Assembly (NCBI RefSeq): GCF_003384935.1
Contig: NZ_QTTQ01000010.1
Location: 124,001-188,000 of the forward strand
Direction of reading: 5' to 3'
Source: Lutibacter oceani
Lineage (GTDB): Bacteria > Bacteroidota > Bacteroidia > Flavobacteriales > Flavobacteriaceae
Length of the DNA stretch: 64,000 bases
A program made the position numbers and the translations under genes. Positions 44,025-54,600 of this stretch are shown piece after piece (the stretch's first letter is position 1; every line of letters starts with the position of its first letter). The notes below the pieces were generated by a model. It saw only the letters and a program-made list of their open reading frames with translations, was not told where the DNA came from and did no database searches.

Positions 44025-46754
44025 TTATGCTTGATTTTTAATTGATGCTTGAGCAGATGCTATACGTGCAATTGGAACTCTAAATGGAGAACAACTTACA
44101 TAATTCATTCCGGTATTATAACAAAACTCTACTGAACTTGGCTCACCTCCATGTTCACCACAGATACCAACTTTTAAATTTGGTTTTGTACTTCTACCTT
44201 TTTCTGTACCCATTTTTACTAACTGGCCAACACCTTCTTGATCTAATACTTCAAAAGGATCTACTTTTAAAATACCTTTTTCAATATAAATTGGTAAGAA
44301 TTTACCAGCATCATCTCTAGAATAACCAAATGCCATTTGAGTTAAATCATTTGTTCCAAATGAAAAGAATTCAGCTTTAGCAGCTATTAAATCTGCAGTT
44401 AAAGCAGCTCTAGGAATTTCAATCATTGTACCTACTAAATATTCAACAGAATCATTGTATTCTTCAAAAACCTTATTTGCAGTATCTCTAATTATTTTTT
44501 CTTGCATTTCAAATTCTTGAACTGTACCAATTAAAGGAACCATAATTTCTGGTTTCGCTTCAATTCCTCTTTTCTTTAAGTTTAATGCAGCTTCAATAAT
44601 TGCTCTTGCTTGCATTTCAGTAATTTCAGGATATGTATTTCCTAATCTACAACCTCTATGGCCAAGCATTGGATTAAATTCTTCTAATTCAACAATTTTA
44701 CTTTTAACAGCGTCTAAAGAAATATGCATTTCTTCTGCCAATTCTTTTTGTTGTGCTAAAGCGTGAGGTACAAACTCATGTAAAGGTGGATCTAATAAAC
44801 GAACTGTAACTGGTAGGCCAGCCATTGCTTCAAAAATTCCTTCAAAATCTTCACGTTGCATTGGTAATAATTGATCTAATGCTTGTTTTCTACCTTTTAC
44901 AGTATCAGATAAAATCATTTCACGCATTGCTTTAATACGATCAACTTCAAAGAACATATGTTCAGTTCTTGTTAAACCAATACCTTGCGCTCCAAAACTA
45001 CGAGCTACTTTGGCATCTTTTGGAGAATCAGCATTTGTTCTAACTTGCATAGTTGCATATTTGTCTGACAACTCCATTATTTCGGCAAATTCACCGCTTA
45101 ATTCTGGTTCAATAGTTGCAACTTTTCCTTCAATAATATTTCCTGTAGAACCGTTTAATGAAATCCAGTCACCTTCATGATATTCGTGACCATCAACAGT
45201 TAAAGTTCTATTTTTATAGTTGATTTTTAATGCACCAGCTCCAGAAACACAACATTTACCCATACCTCTAGCAACAACAGCTGCGTGAGAAGTCATACCA
45301 CCACGAGCAGTTAAAATACCTTTAGCGATATTCATACCTTCTAAATCTTCAGGAGAAGTTTCTATACGAACTAAAATACTACTTTTGAATTTTGAAGCCT
45401 CATCAGCAAAAAATACAATTTGACCTGTTGCAGCACCAGGAGATGCAGGTAAACCTTGAGCTATTACATTTGAAGTTTTTAATGCTTTAGGGTCAAAAAC
45501 AGGGTGTAATAATTCATCTAATTTATTTGGTTCAATACGTAGTATTGCTTCTTTTTCATCGATAGAACCTTCTTTTAATTTGTCCATTGCAATTTTAACC
45601 ATTGCAGAACCAGTACGTTTACCATTTCTAGTTTGTAAAATCCAAAGTTTACCATCTTGCATAGTAAACTCCATATCTTGCATATCTTTATAATGATTTT
45701 CTAATTTTTGTTGGTAATCATTTAATTCATTATAAATAGCAGGCATTAATTCTTCAAGTGAAGGATAATTTGCCAACCTGTCTTCTTCTTCAACTTTAGC
45801 TAACTCAGCCCAACGTAAAGAACCAATTTTAGTAATTTGTTGTGGAGTTCTTGTTCCAGCAACAACATCTTCACCTTGTGCATTGATTAAATATTCTCCA
45901 TTAAATAGGTTTTCTCCAGTTCCGGCATCACGCGTAAAACAAACTCCTGTTCCAGAATTGTCACCCATATTTCCATAAACCATAGCTTGAACGTTTACAG
46001 CAGTTCCCCATTCAGCAGGATACCCGTTCATATTACGATAATAAATTGCTCTTTCGCTATTCCAACTATTGAAAACTGCTACAACAGCACCCCAAAGTTG
46101 ATCCCAAGGATTTGTTGGAAAATCATGTCCTGTTCTTTTTTTAACAGCATCTTTAAAATCGTACACTAAATCTTTTAAATCTTGAATTGTAAATTCTGTA
46201 TCTAATTCAATATTTCTTTTATGTTTAAGAGCCTCCATTATTTCTTCAAATGGATCAATATCTTCTTTAGATTCTGGTTTCATGCCTAAAACAACATCTC
46301 CATACATTTGAATAAATCTTCTGTATGAATCCCAAGCAAAACGTTCGTTACCTGTTTTAGCTGCTAAACCTTCAACAACTTCGTCATTTAAACCTAAGTT
46401 TAAAACTGTATCCATCATACCTGGCATAGAAACTCTTGCTCCTGAACGAACAGATACTAATAATGGGTTTTCTTTGTCGCCAAATCCTGCGCCCATTATA
46501 CTTTCAATATTTTCAATAGCTTGTTCTACTTCAGGAACTATCATACCAACTACGGCATCTTTTCCAAGTAAATTATATTCTGTACATACTTCTGTAGTAA
46601 TTGTGAAGCCAGGAGGAACCGGGATTCCTATTAAACTCATTTCTGCTAAATTAGCACCTTTACCTCCTAAAAGGTTTTTCATTTTGCTATTACCATCCGC
46701 TGTTTTATTACCGAATTTGTAAACTCTGGTTTTGACTTCTTGTATCGTCTCCAT
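44025..46754 (-). CDS. ppdK: Pyruvate, phosphate dikinase
   Basis: Converts pyruvate, ATP and phosphate to PEP, AMP and diphosphate in gluconeogenesis or as a reversible glycolytic step. Three parts are visible over 909 residues: N-terminal ATP-grasp domain (KNLLGGKGANLAEMSLIG, SVRSGARVSMPGMMDTVLNL), swivelling phosphohistidine domain (GGMTSHAAVVARGMGKC with the transferable His), and C-terminal PEP-utilising barrel (TRTEHMFF, EIPRAALTADLIA, FSFGTNDLTQM). The length is about usual. It is a single-gene unit with its own terminator and is divergent from the ABC permeases. Confidence 0.96.
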   Translation of the reverse strand: METIQEVKTRVYKFGNKTADGNSKMKNLLGGKGANLAEMSLIGIPVPPGFTITTEVCTEYNLLGKDAVVGMIVPEVEQAIENIESIMGAGFGDKENPLLVSVRSGARVSMPGMMDTVLNLGLNDEVVEGLAAKTGNERFAWDSYRRFIQMYGDVVLGMKPESKEDIDPFEEIMEALKHKRNIELDTEFTIQDLKDLVYDFKDAVKKRTGHDFPTNPWDQLWGAVVAVFNSWNSERAIYYRNMNGYPAEWGTAVNVQAMVYGNMGDNSGTGVCFTRDAGTGENLFNGEYLINAQGEDVVAGTRTPQQITKIGSLRWAELAKVEEEDRLANYPSLEELMPAIYNELNDYQQKLENHYKDMQDMEFTMQDGKLWILQTRNGKRTGSAMVKIAMDKLKEGSIDEKEAILRIEPNKLDELLHPVFDPKALKTSNVIAQGLPASPGAATGQIVFFADEASKFKSSILVRIETSPEDLEGMNIAKGILTARGGMTSHAAVVARGMGKCCVSGAGALKINYKNRTLTVDGHEYHEGDWISLNGSTGNIIEGKVATIEPELSGEFAEIMELSDKYATMQVRTNADSPKDAKVARSFGAQGIGLTRTEHMFFEVDRIKAMREMILSDTVKGRKQALDQLLPMQREDFEGIFEAMAGLPVTVRLLDPPLHEFVPHALAQQKELAEEMHISLDAVKSKIVELEEFNPMLGHRGCRLGNTYPEITEMQARAIIEAALNLKKRGIEAKPEIMVPLIGTVQEFEMQEKIIRDTANKVFEEYNDSVEYLVGTMIEIPRAALTADLIAAKAEFFSFGTNDLTQMAFGYSRDDAGKFLPIYIEKGILKVDPFEVLDQEGVGQLVKMGTEKGRSTKPNLKVGICGEHGGEPSSVEFCYNTGMNYVSCSPFRVPIARIASAQASIKNQA

Positions 46755-46971
46755 CTTAATTAAATAATTTATTGTTTATCTTTAGTTTTAATGACAACAA
46801 ATTTAAGTACAGTAATTTAAGTTTATTATGATTTTTGTCATTGAAATAGGCTATTTTTATAAAATGTAATTTTTGTTACTTAAAAAAATAATTTAATTCT
46901 ATTTGTAACAATTTGTATATTTAGAAGTCTATTAATAAAAGTCTACACAATTTTTAAAACACTAATTTTAA

Positions 46972-48216
46972 ATGTTTGATTTAGATCGCTGGCAAGAAAT
47001 ATTTGAAACTATTAGAAAAAATAAGCTTCGTACATTTCTAACAAGTATTTCTGTGGCATCTGGTATTTTTATTTTAGTTATTTTATTGGGTTTTGGTCAA
47101 GGAATGCAAAATGGTATTCAAAAAGAGTTTGAGGCTGATGCAACAAACCGTATTTGGGTTTGGAGTGAAGTTACAACAAAGGAATATAAAGGACTAAACC
47201 CTGGTAGAAGAATTCAATTTAGAAATGAAGATTATAATAATTTAACTTCAATATATAATAAGGAGATAGAGTATAAATCTGATTTATTTAGAGTTTTTGG
47301 GGTAACTATAAATTATAAAGAGGAAGTTGTTTCTTACGGAATTCAAGGGATTAGCCCAAATTATCAACAAATTGAAAATCAAAAAATAGTTTTAGGCCGT
47401 TATATTAATTATGCCGATTTAGAATCTAAAAATAAAGTAATTGTAATTAGTAATAAAATTAAAAATGAATTACTAAAAGGCGTTGAGAATCCATTAGAAG
47501 AATACCTGCAGCTATCAGGAATAAACTTTAAAATTATTGGAGTATATACGGATGAAGGTGGAGATCGTGAAGAAGATAGGGTGTTTATTCCAATAAGTAC
47601 TGCTCAAAATATATTTAATGGCTCAAACAGAATTGCAAACTTGGCTTTTACATTAAAACCTGAAAAAGATTTTGAAACAGCTTTAGCAGTATCGAAGCAA
47701 TTTACCGAAGAAATAAAACAATATTTAAAACAAGTACATACTGTTGCTCCAGATGATAGTGCTGTTAATGCATTTAATGTTATGGAAGAAGCCAAACGCT
47801 ATTATACATTAACTAGTAATATTGCATTTTTTTTCTGGTTTGTTGGTATTTGTACCATTATTGCTGGTGTAGTTGGAGTTAGTAATATTATGCTAATAAT
47901 AGTAAAAGAACGTACTCGCGAAATTGGCATACGAAAAGCCCTAGGAGCAAAACCTTGGTCTATAATTTGGATGATTATGCAAGAATCTATTTTTGTTACC
48001 TCTGTTGCTGGTTTTGCTGGCTTAATTTTAAGTATGGCATTATTAGAAGTTGTAGGGCCTAATATTGAAGTGGATTATGTATTAAACCCTTCAGTTAATT
48101 TTTCAATGGCAATTACTATGGTAATTGTTTTAATTGTAGCTGGAGCTTTGGCAGGTTTTTTCCCGGCTTGGAAAGCGGCAACAATTCAACCAATAAAAGC
48201 ATTAAGTCACGAATAA
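46972..48216 (+). CDS. ABC exporter permease, MacB/FtsX type
   Basis: 414 residues. The first helix (about 19-42) is followed by a periplasmic MacB_PCD-like domain (45-280) and three helices (about 283-310, 330-355, 375-400). The FtsX signature VGVSNIMLIIVKERTREIGI (about 303-322) and IRKALGA are conserved. Such permeases with an ATPase export peptides, lipoproteins or drugs. It is the first of three genes, 8 bases before a paralogous permease. No ATPase gene is seen. Confidence 0.9.
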   Translation: MFDLDRWQEIFETIRKNKLRTFLTSISVASGIFILVILLGFGQGMQNGIQKEFEADATNRIWVWSEVTTKEYKGLNPGRRIQFRNEDYNNLTSIYNKEIEYKSDLFRVFGVTINYKEEVVSYGIQGISPNYQQIENQKIVLGRYINYADLESKNKVIVISNKIKNELLKGVENPLEEYLQLSGINFKIIGVYTDEGGDREEDRVFIPISTAQNIFNGSNRIANLAFTLKPEKDFETALAVSKQFTEEIKQYLKQVHTVAPDDSAVNAFNVMEEAKRYYTLTSNIAFFFWFVGICTIIAGVVGVSNIMLIIVKERTREIGIRKALGAKPWSIIWMIMQESIFVTSVAGFAGLILSMALLEVVGPNIEVDYVLNPSVNFSMAITMVIVLIVAGALAGFFPAWKAATIQPIKALSHE

Positions 48217-48224
48217 TATAATAT

Positions 48225-49484
48225 ATGTTTAGCAGAGACCGTTGGAACGAAATTTTAGAAGTACTCTCCAGTAATTGGGTGAGAACTGTATTAACGGCTT
48301 TTGGTGTATTTTGGGGAATATTTATTTTAATTTTATTACTTGCTGCTGGAAAAGGATTAGAAAATGGTATAAAACAAGATTTTGGTGATATTGCTACCAA
48401 TACGATGTTTATGTGGACTCAAACTGTTACTAAATCTTATGAAGGTATGGTAAAAGGTAGGCGTTTTAGTTATGATTTAGATGATGTTGAGGACATACGA
48501 GAAAATGTCCCAAATTTAAGATTTGTTTCACCACGCAACCAGTTAGGTGGATTTAGAGGCGCAAACAATGTAGTGAGAGGTTTAAATGTAGGTGCTTTTA
48601 ATGTTTATGGAGATTATCCTGAAATTATTAAACAAGAACCAATGGATATAACATCCGGTAGGTTTATTAATTATGCAGATATAAATGAGAAAAGAAAAGT
48701 AGCAATTATAGGAGAGGGAGTAAAAAGTAGTTTGTATAATATAGGTGAAGAAGTTATTGGAACTTATATAAAAATACAAGGTGTTAATTTTATGGTAATT
48801 GGAACCTATAAGAAAAAAACTACTGGCGGTGATGGTGAAGAAGATCAAAAACAAATTTATGTTCCATTTACTTCATTTTCACAGGCATTTAATAGAGGAG
48901 AACGTGTTGGTTGGATGGCAATTACAGCAAATGATGGAACTCCAATAACAGCCATTAAGAATGATATTTTTAATATTGTTAAAAAGAACCATAAAATTCA
49001 CCCAGATGATACCAGGGCAGTAGGTCATTTCGATTTGTTTCAACAATACAACAGGGTGGAGTCGTTATTTATGGCGCTTAAAGTAATTGCTTATTTTGTT
49101 GGAACTTTGGTGTTGTTATCAGGAATAATTGGAGTTAGTAATATTATGCTAATAGTTGTAAAAGAACGTACAAAAGAAATTGGAATTAGAAGGGCTTTAG
49201 GTGCTTCACCAGGAAATATTAGGGGGCAAATTCTTACAGAATCAGTATTTTTAACAATTATATCAGGAATGGCAGGAATCGTTTTTGGTGCTTTATTTAT
49301 ATACCTTATTAATTACATAATTGTATTATCCGGGCCAATAGATATGTTTGCAAACCCTAGCGTTAATTTAGGAGTAATAATAACAGCATTAACAATATTA
49401 ATAGTTTCAGGTTTGATGGCGGGCTTAATTCCAGCGCAAAATGCTATTAAATTAAAACCTGTTGAAGCTTTACGAAATGAATAA
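48225..49484 (+). CDS. ABC exporter permease, MacB/FtsX type, paralogue
   Basis: 419 residues, clearly homologous to the upstream permease: same N-terminal DRWNEILEVLSSNWVRT helix, periplasmic domain, and C-terminal IGVSNIMLIVVKERTKEIGIR signature (about 305-325). The pair may form a heterodimeric permease. Like its neighbour it lacks an ATP-binding domain, so it depends on an ATPase encoded elsewhere. It is 27 bases from the periplasmic adaptor gene. Confidence 0.9.
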   Translation: MFSRDRWNEILEVLSSNWVRTVLTAFGVFWGIFILILLLAAGKGLENGIKQDFGDIATNTMFMWTQTVTKSYEGMVKGRRFSYDLDDVEDIRENVPNLRFVSPRNQLGGFRGANNVVRGLNVGAFNVYGDYPEIIKQEPMDITSGRFINYADINEKRKVAIIGEGVKSSLYNIGEEVIGTYIKIQGVNFMVIGTYKKKTTGGDGEEDQKQIYVPFTSFSQAFNRGERVGWMAITANDGTPITAIKNDIFNIVKKNHKIHPDDTRAVGHFDLFQQYNRVESLFMALKVIAYFVGTLVLLSGIIGVSNIMLIVVKERTKEIGIRRALGASPGNIRGQILTESVFLTIISGMAGIVFGALFIYLINYIIVLSGPIDMFANPSVNLGVIITALTILIVSGLMAGLIPAQNAIKLKPVEALRNE

Positions 49485-49511
49485 ATATCAATTTAACAAT
49501 ACAAAAAATCA

Positions 49512-50621
49512 ATGAAAAAATCAGTAACAATTTTTGTTTTAGTTTTTATAGTAATCACTTTTAGTGCTGCTATGTATTATTTATATCAAAAAAATGCAGA
49601 AGATCCAGTTGTTTATAAAACTGAAAAGGCTTCCTTTCAAAATATTGTTAAAAAAACAGTAGCTACTGGAAGTATTTTACCATTGGAAGAAGTGTTGATA
49701 AAACCTAATATTTCTGGAGTTATTGAGGAAATTTACGTAGAGGGTGGTGATCTATTAAAAGCAAATGATTTGATTGCTAAAATTAAAATAATTCCAAATT
49801 TATCTTCATTAAATAATGCTAAAAATGCCATTCAAACGGCAAAAATTTCTTTAGATAATGAAACACAAAATTACAATCGTCAGAAAGGGTTATTTGATAA
49901 AGGAGTTATATCAAAACAAGCTTTGGAAAGGGTAGAAGTTACTTACAATCAGGCAAAACAAACTTTTAAAGCTGCAAATCAAAATTACGATATTGTAAAA
50001 ACAGGTTCAACAAGTGGTTTGGGGAATTCAGCAAATACATTAATTCGTTCAACAGTTTCAGGAATGGTTTTAGAAATGCCTGTTGAAGTTGGGAATCAAG
50101 TTATTGAAAGCAATAATTTTAATGAAGGAACTACAATTGCTGCATTGGCTGATGTTAATAAAATGATTTTTGAAGGAAAAGTTGATGAATCTGAAATTGG
50201 TAAAATTAAAGAAGGTTTACCATTAGAAATTACTGTTGGAGCTATTGAAAACACAAAATTTGATGCTGTTTTAGATTATATAGCTCCAAAGGGAAAATTA
50301 GAAAACGGTGCTGTTCAGTTTGAAATTAAAGGTACTTTAAGTAAAGAAGACACTACGTTTATTAGAGCTGGTTTAAGTGCAAACGCTTCTATAATTTTAG
50401 CAAAAGCAGATAGTGTATTGGCTATTAAAGAAGCTTTGGTACAGTTTGATCCGGAAACTAAAAACCCTTTTGTAGAAATAAAAAAAGGTGAAAAAGATTT
50501 TGAACGAAAAGATATTAAAACAGGTATAAGCAACGGAATTTATGTGCAAATAATTGAAGGAATTTCTTTAGAAGATGAAATAAAAGTTTGGAATGCAATT
50601 AAACCTCAAGGAGCTAATTAA
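49512..50621 (+). CDS. Periplasmic adaptor (membrane fusion) protein, HlyD/MacA type
   Basis: 369 residues with an N-terminal membrane helix (about 5-23). After it come a barrel-sandwich half (LPLEEVLIKPNISGVIEEI), a coiled-coil hairpin (about 100-160, LNNAKNAIQTAKISLDNE) and the return strand (TVSGMVLEMPVEVGNQV), then beta-barrel and MP domains. It would bridge the permeases to an outer-membrane factor. The TolC partner and the ATPase are not in the window. The gene ends 37 bases before the convergent glycosylase. Confidence 0.9.
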   Translation: MKKSVTIFVLVFIVITFSAAMYYLYQKNAEDPVVYKTEKASFQNIVKKTVATGSILPLEEVLIKPNISGVIEEIYVEGGDLLKANDLIAKIKIIPNLSSLNNAKNAIQTAKISLDNETQNYNRQKGLFDKGVISKQALERVEVTYNQAKQTFKAANQNYDIVKTGSTSGLGNSANTLIRSTVSGMVLEMPVEVGNQVIESNNFNEGTTIAALADVNKMIFEGKVDESEIGKIKEGLPLEITVGAIENTKFDAVLDYIAPKGKLENGAVQFEIKGTLSKEDTTFIRAGLSANASIILAKADSVLAIKEALVQFDPETKNPFVEIKKGEKDFERKDIKTGISNGIYVQIIEGISLEDEIKVWNAIKPQGAN

Positions 50622-50658
50622 AAATTAGTAATTTATTCACTAATAACTTAGGAATTGT

Positions 50659-51321
50659 TTATAATTTACTATAAAAAAAGCAACTTTTTGATAATATACA
50701 GCTAGAACACTTGGAGTTTTTAGACAAACACACTTTTGCATCGAAATCCAAAATTCCCCAGTTAATCTTTTTAATAGCAGTATGATTAACAACTTTTTTT
50801 GATAGTTCTTGTAAATAAGAATCACGCCTTATTTCCAATTTTTTTCTAGGACCAAAATACCTTTCTAAAACTCGCGCCATATTTACATCTAAAAGAGGCT
50901 TCGGTTTTTTAAAAATAAAAAGCTCTATAGCATTCGAAATATAGTTCCCTATTGCAGGTAATTTTTCAATTTCCGAACGATCTTTTGGAAATCTACCGTG
51001 AAGTTTATTCATTTCTTGTGCCAATTTATGCAATCCTGTTCCTCTTTGTTTATATAAGCCCAAAGGTTTTAAACAGTTTTGTAATTCTTGCTCTGTTGCA
51101 TTTCCTAGCTGCTTCCAAGAAGGGTACTTTTTAATGAATGCATTGAAGAATTTTGATACTGTTTCAGCTTTAGTTCTTTGAAGTAAAATTTCAACAATTA
51201 TAAGTTCGTAATTAGTTGCCGATTTCTTTCTCCAAGGAAAATACCTGCCATTTTCTTTATACCATTTCAATATTTTATTTTGAAATCTTTTTATTTCTTT
51301 ATTTGAAATTTCAGTAGGCAT
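50659..51321 (-). CDS. HhH-GPD DNA glycosylase, MutY/MIG-like
   Basis: 220 residues, base-excision glycosylase of the HhH-GPD superfamily without the C-terminal MutT-like domain of true MutY. FPWR (28-31), Glu44 in VEILLQRT, HhH motif LPAIGNYISNAI (121-132) and catalytic Asp145 in LLDVNMARVLERYFG. A [4Fe-4S] site C-x6-C-x2-C-x5-C is at Cys198, 205, 208 and 214. Position 127 is Tyr; from memory this is the residue seen in the archaeal G:T mismatch enzyme MIG, while MutY has Ser and endonuclease III Lys. So a thymine-specific mismatch activity is plausible. It is divergent from the NTPase gene. Confidence 0.72.
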   Translation of the reverse strand: MPTEISNKEIKRFQNKILKWYKENGRYFPWRKKSATNYELIIVEILLQRTKAETVSKFFNAFIKKYPSWKQLGNATEQELQNCLKPLGLYKQRGTGLHKLAQEMNKLHGRFPKDRSEIEKLPAIGNYISNAIELFIFKKPKPLLDVNMARVLERYFGPRKKLEIRRDSYLQELSKKVVNHTAIKKINWGILDFDAKVCLSKNSKCSSCILSKSCFFYSKL

Positions 51322-51643
51322 ATTACAAAGTTACTATAAACGGTCTAATAAATTTTTGTTAATATTAAAGTGTAACTTTTATTAAAATGAAAACTTTATA
51401 CTAAAAAGTTACTTCTACAATGTTAATGAAATCGACTTTAGGAGATTCACAAGTACTTATTTAAAAAATAATAGAGTAGCGAGTAAACACTTTTTATGCG
51501 AAGCGACGTAGGAGGGAAGTGTAATGTGTGTGGAATGGATTTTATATTAACACTTATTCTACTTAGTAACAATAAAATGTTAAAAACTAATTCGTTAAAA
51601 GGTTAATTAATCTTTTTTAGTATTCTAAATTTGAAATAAAAAA
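51322..51643. other. Non-coding gap upstream of the NTPase gene
   Basis: No gene of convincing length. It contains a word GCGAGTAAAC (51480-51489), a G-rich stretch CGACGTAGGAGGGAAGTG, and at its right end the -7 box of the NTPase gene. Base composition is more G-rich here than in ordinary gaps of this window. Confidence 0.4.
51626..51633 (+). promoter_or_regulatory. Putative -7 box of the NTPase gene
   Basis: TAAATTTG, a TAnnTTTG match, 10 bases before the ATG; no clear -33 TTG. Confidence 0.4.
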
Positions 51644-54600
51644 ATGAAAAAAAATAAACAAAACATTATTTCGACTTCTCCCTCTGAAAAAGATTCATTC
51701 ATAAAAAGCTTTTTTTCTAAATTAAAAAGACTTCAATATAGTTTTGTACAAATATTTTTTAAAGAAAAAGAGAAACCTGAACAAATTTCTTCTTTAGCTG
51801 CAAAAGTTCTTAAATCTAAAAAAGAAATAGATAAAATTAGACCTTACCTAAATAGACTCAATAGTGCGCTTTCAAGCGAAGGTATAACAAACATTGCACT
51901 TACAGGAACATATGGCTCTGGTAAGAGCACGGTAATTAGGACTTTTCAAGATATACACAAGGCAGAAGACCCAAATAATGATTTTGATTATTTAAACATT
52001 TCTTTAGCGTCGTTTAAGGACGAAATAATAGACGAGGAGGAAAGTAAATCACAAGGAAATAACAATATTCATTTTCAACAAAGTCAAGATAACTTTGAAA
52101 GATTGTTAGAGGTTAGTATTCTACAACAAATGATTTATCATGTAAAACCGTCTAGAATTCCTGATTCTCGTTTTAAGAGAATAATAAATTTAACAAACAA
52201 AAAATTAATAGTTACTGCACTCGGTTTTGTTATATGGCTTATTTCTGCTTTATCTATGTGGAAATTTGGTGTTTTTAGTAAAATAAACCCTTTAACATGG
52301 ACATTTTCGTTTAAAGACTTAGACTTTACTTCATTTCTAATAATTGGTATTTTTCTTAGTGGATTGGCTAATATTATTTTTAGGTTTATAAGAACGTTTG
52401 GTAATTCACGTATAAGTAAAATAAATATTAAGGGAGAGCTGGAACTTGGTGAAAATGTGGACAAGTCCATACTAAACCAACATCTAGACGAAATTATTTA
52501 TTTCTTTCAAAAGACGAAATTTAATGTAGTAGTTATTGAGGACTTAGATAGATTTAGAAGTACGGAAATTTTCACCAAATTAAGGGAAATCAATTTGCTG
52601 TTAAATAATAGTGAGCTTATTCAAAGAAAAATTGTTTTTGTTTATGCTATCAGAGACGACATGTTTCAAGGGAAAGAAAGAATTAAATTCTTTGATTATA
52701 TAATACCTATTATTCCATTCATCAATCCTTCTAACGCAAACGATAAACTTACGGAACTGCTTGAGGAAGAGGGTTTAATTAGTGTCTTTTCACAAAGTTT
52801 CATTGATGACGTTGTTACATTTATTGATGACATTGATATGCGTTTGCTAACAAATATCTTCCAAGAATATTTAGTTTATAAAGAAAGTCTTCAACATGAG
52901 CTTACTCAGGACAATCTACTTGCAATAGTTATTTACAAGAACATTTATCCAAGAGATTTTGCAAGATTACATAAAAATGAAGGAGACTTGTATAATTTTA
53001 TAGCTAATAAAGACGTATTTATTAAAGACTTTATTTCAAAATTGGATGAAGAAATTGCTCTAAATCAAACAGTCATTACAAACATTGAAAAAGACAAAAT
53101 AGATAATGAAAAAGAGTTAAGAGATGTTTATATATTCGCCCTATTAAGTAAGCTAAATAATCCTTATAACGTTCTTATCGAAGGTAAAGATGTTACTTTA
53201 GATAAGCTTTCTGAGGAAGATAATTTTAATGCCTTAATGGATGAACAAGATATTAAATATAACTCATTCGTTTATAATAGTTCTTATAGAATGTATAATC
53301 CGACTAAAACGTCTTTAGGTAAGTCATTTTCTGATGTTGAAAAAGAGATAAATAATCGTCACACTTTTAGCGAAAGAATCGAACTAATAAATAATCTTAA
53401 TGACGGTTATTTAGAGGAATTGAAACAACAAAATGAAATACTTGATGAACGAAAAGAAGAGATAAAAAGATGGGACATAAAGCGAATTTTTCAGAATCAA
53501 GACGTTAGTAATTATCTAGGGGAATTTGAACATAGTCTATTAATGAGAAGTTTATTGGTTAATGGGTATGTTAATGAAAATTACTTAGATTATATTTCTC
53601 TTTTTCATGAAGTAAGTATTACAAAAGGAGATTATACTTTTATTAGAAACGTTAAAACTGGTTCAAGTTTAGATTTCGATTATAAGCTTGAAAAGTTAGA
53701 GAATGTAATAAAAAAAATTAATGAAAATCATTTTGAAAAAGTCGCTATTCTAAATTATCAAATTGTAGAGTATATTTTAAATAATAAAAATCAATACGAA
53801 ACTAGATATAAGTCTCTAAAAAAACTTCTTAAATCTGAGCACAAAATAGTTATTGAGTTCATTGATAGTTATAAAAGAAGTAATCAAACAGATAATAGTA
53901 TTTTATTTACAGAAATACCTAAGATATGGCAAGGATTTTGGAATTTCATTGTTAAAAAAAGTAATAAATTCTCAGAGAAAAAAATTAACGAATATTTTCA
54001 ACTTATTCTTACTCATTCGACTTTACCAGATATAAATAAATTAAACAATATAGAATCTTTCAAGCAGCATTTTTCTGTATTATCCAACCTTGGCGATTTA
54101 ATTAAGGATAAAAATAATACAGCAAAATTAAAATCCATTATAAATAGCTTTAACACCAAGTTTAATGACATATCTGAATTACATTATAATAGTGAAGAGC
54201 TATATGACTTAGTATTAAGTAATGACTATTACGAAATTAATACTACTAATTTATTAGCTATTGCGACCCACGAATCTGTAAGCGAAAATAAATTTAATAG
54301 TTCAAATTACACTACCATAAGGAATTTGGATAACGAATTCACAATAGCTTATATTGATAAAAAAATTGAAATTTATGTAACATCTGTTTTATTAGCTTTA
54401 GAAGAGAATACTTCAGAATCGGCCAAATCGCTTATATTGCTTTTGAATAATTCTGACTTGACTGTTATGACAAAAAAGTTAATTTTAGAATCGACTTTGC
54501 CCGTTTTCCAGTATCTATCTGAATTTGATGAAATTGAAATAAAAGAAGAAATTTTAAATCAATTTGCAATTACACCGAGTTGGGAAAATGTAATGGATTA

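Noticed and set aside
50622-50658. ATTAGT/ACTAAT palindrome as terminator between the adaptor and glycosylase genes
   Set aside because: Only 6 bp, AT-only and without a clear T run, so too weak to list.
54000-54100. Internal frames in the NTPase gene, including one of 60 codons at 53853
   Set aside because: They lie wholly inside the large gene in another frame with no start signal or domain.
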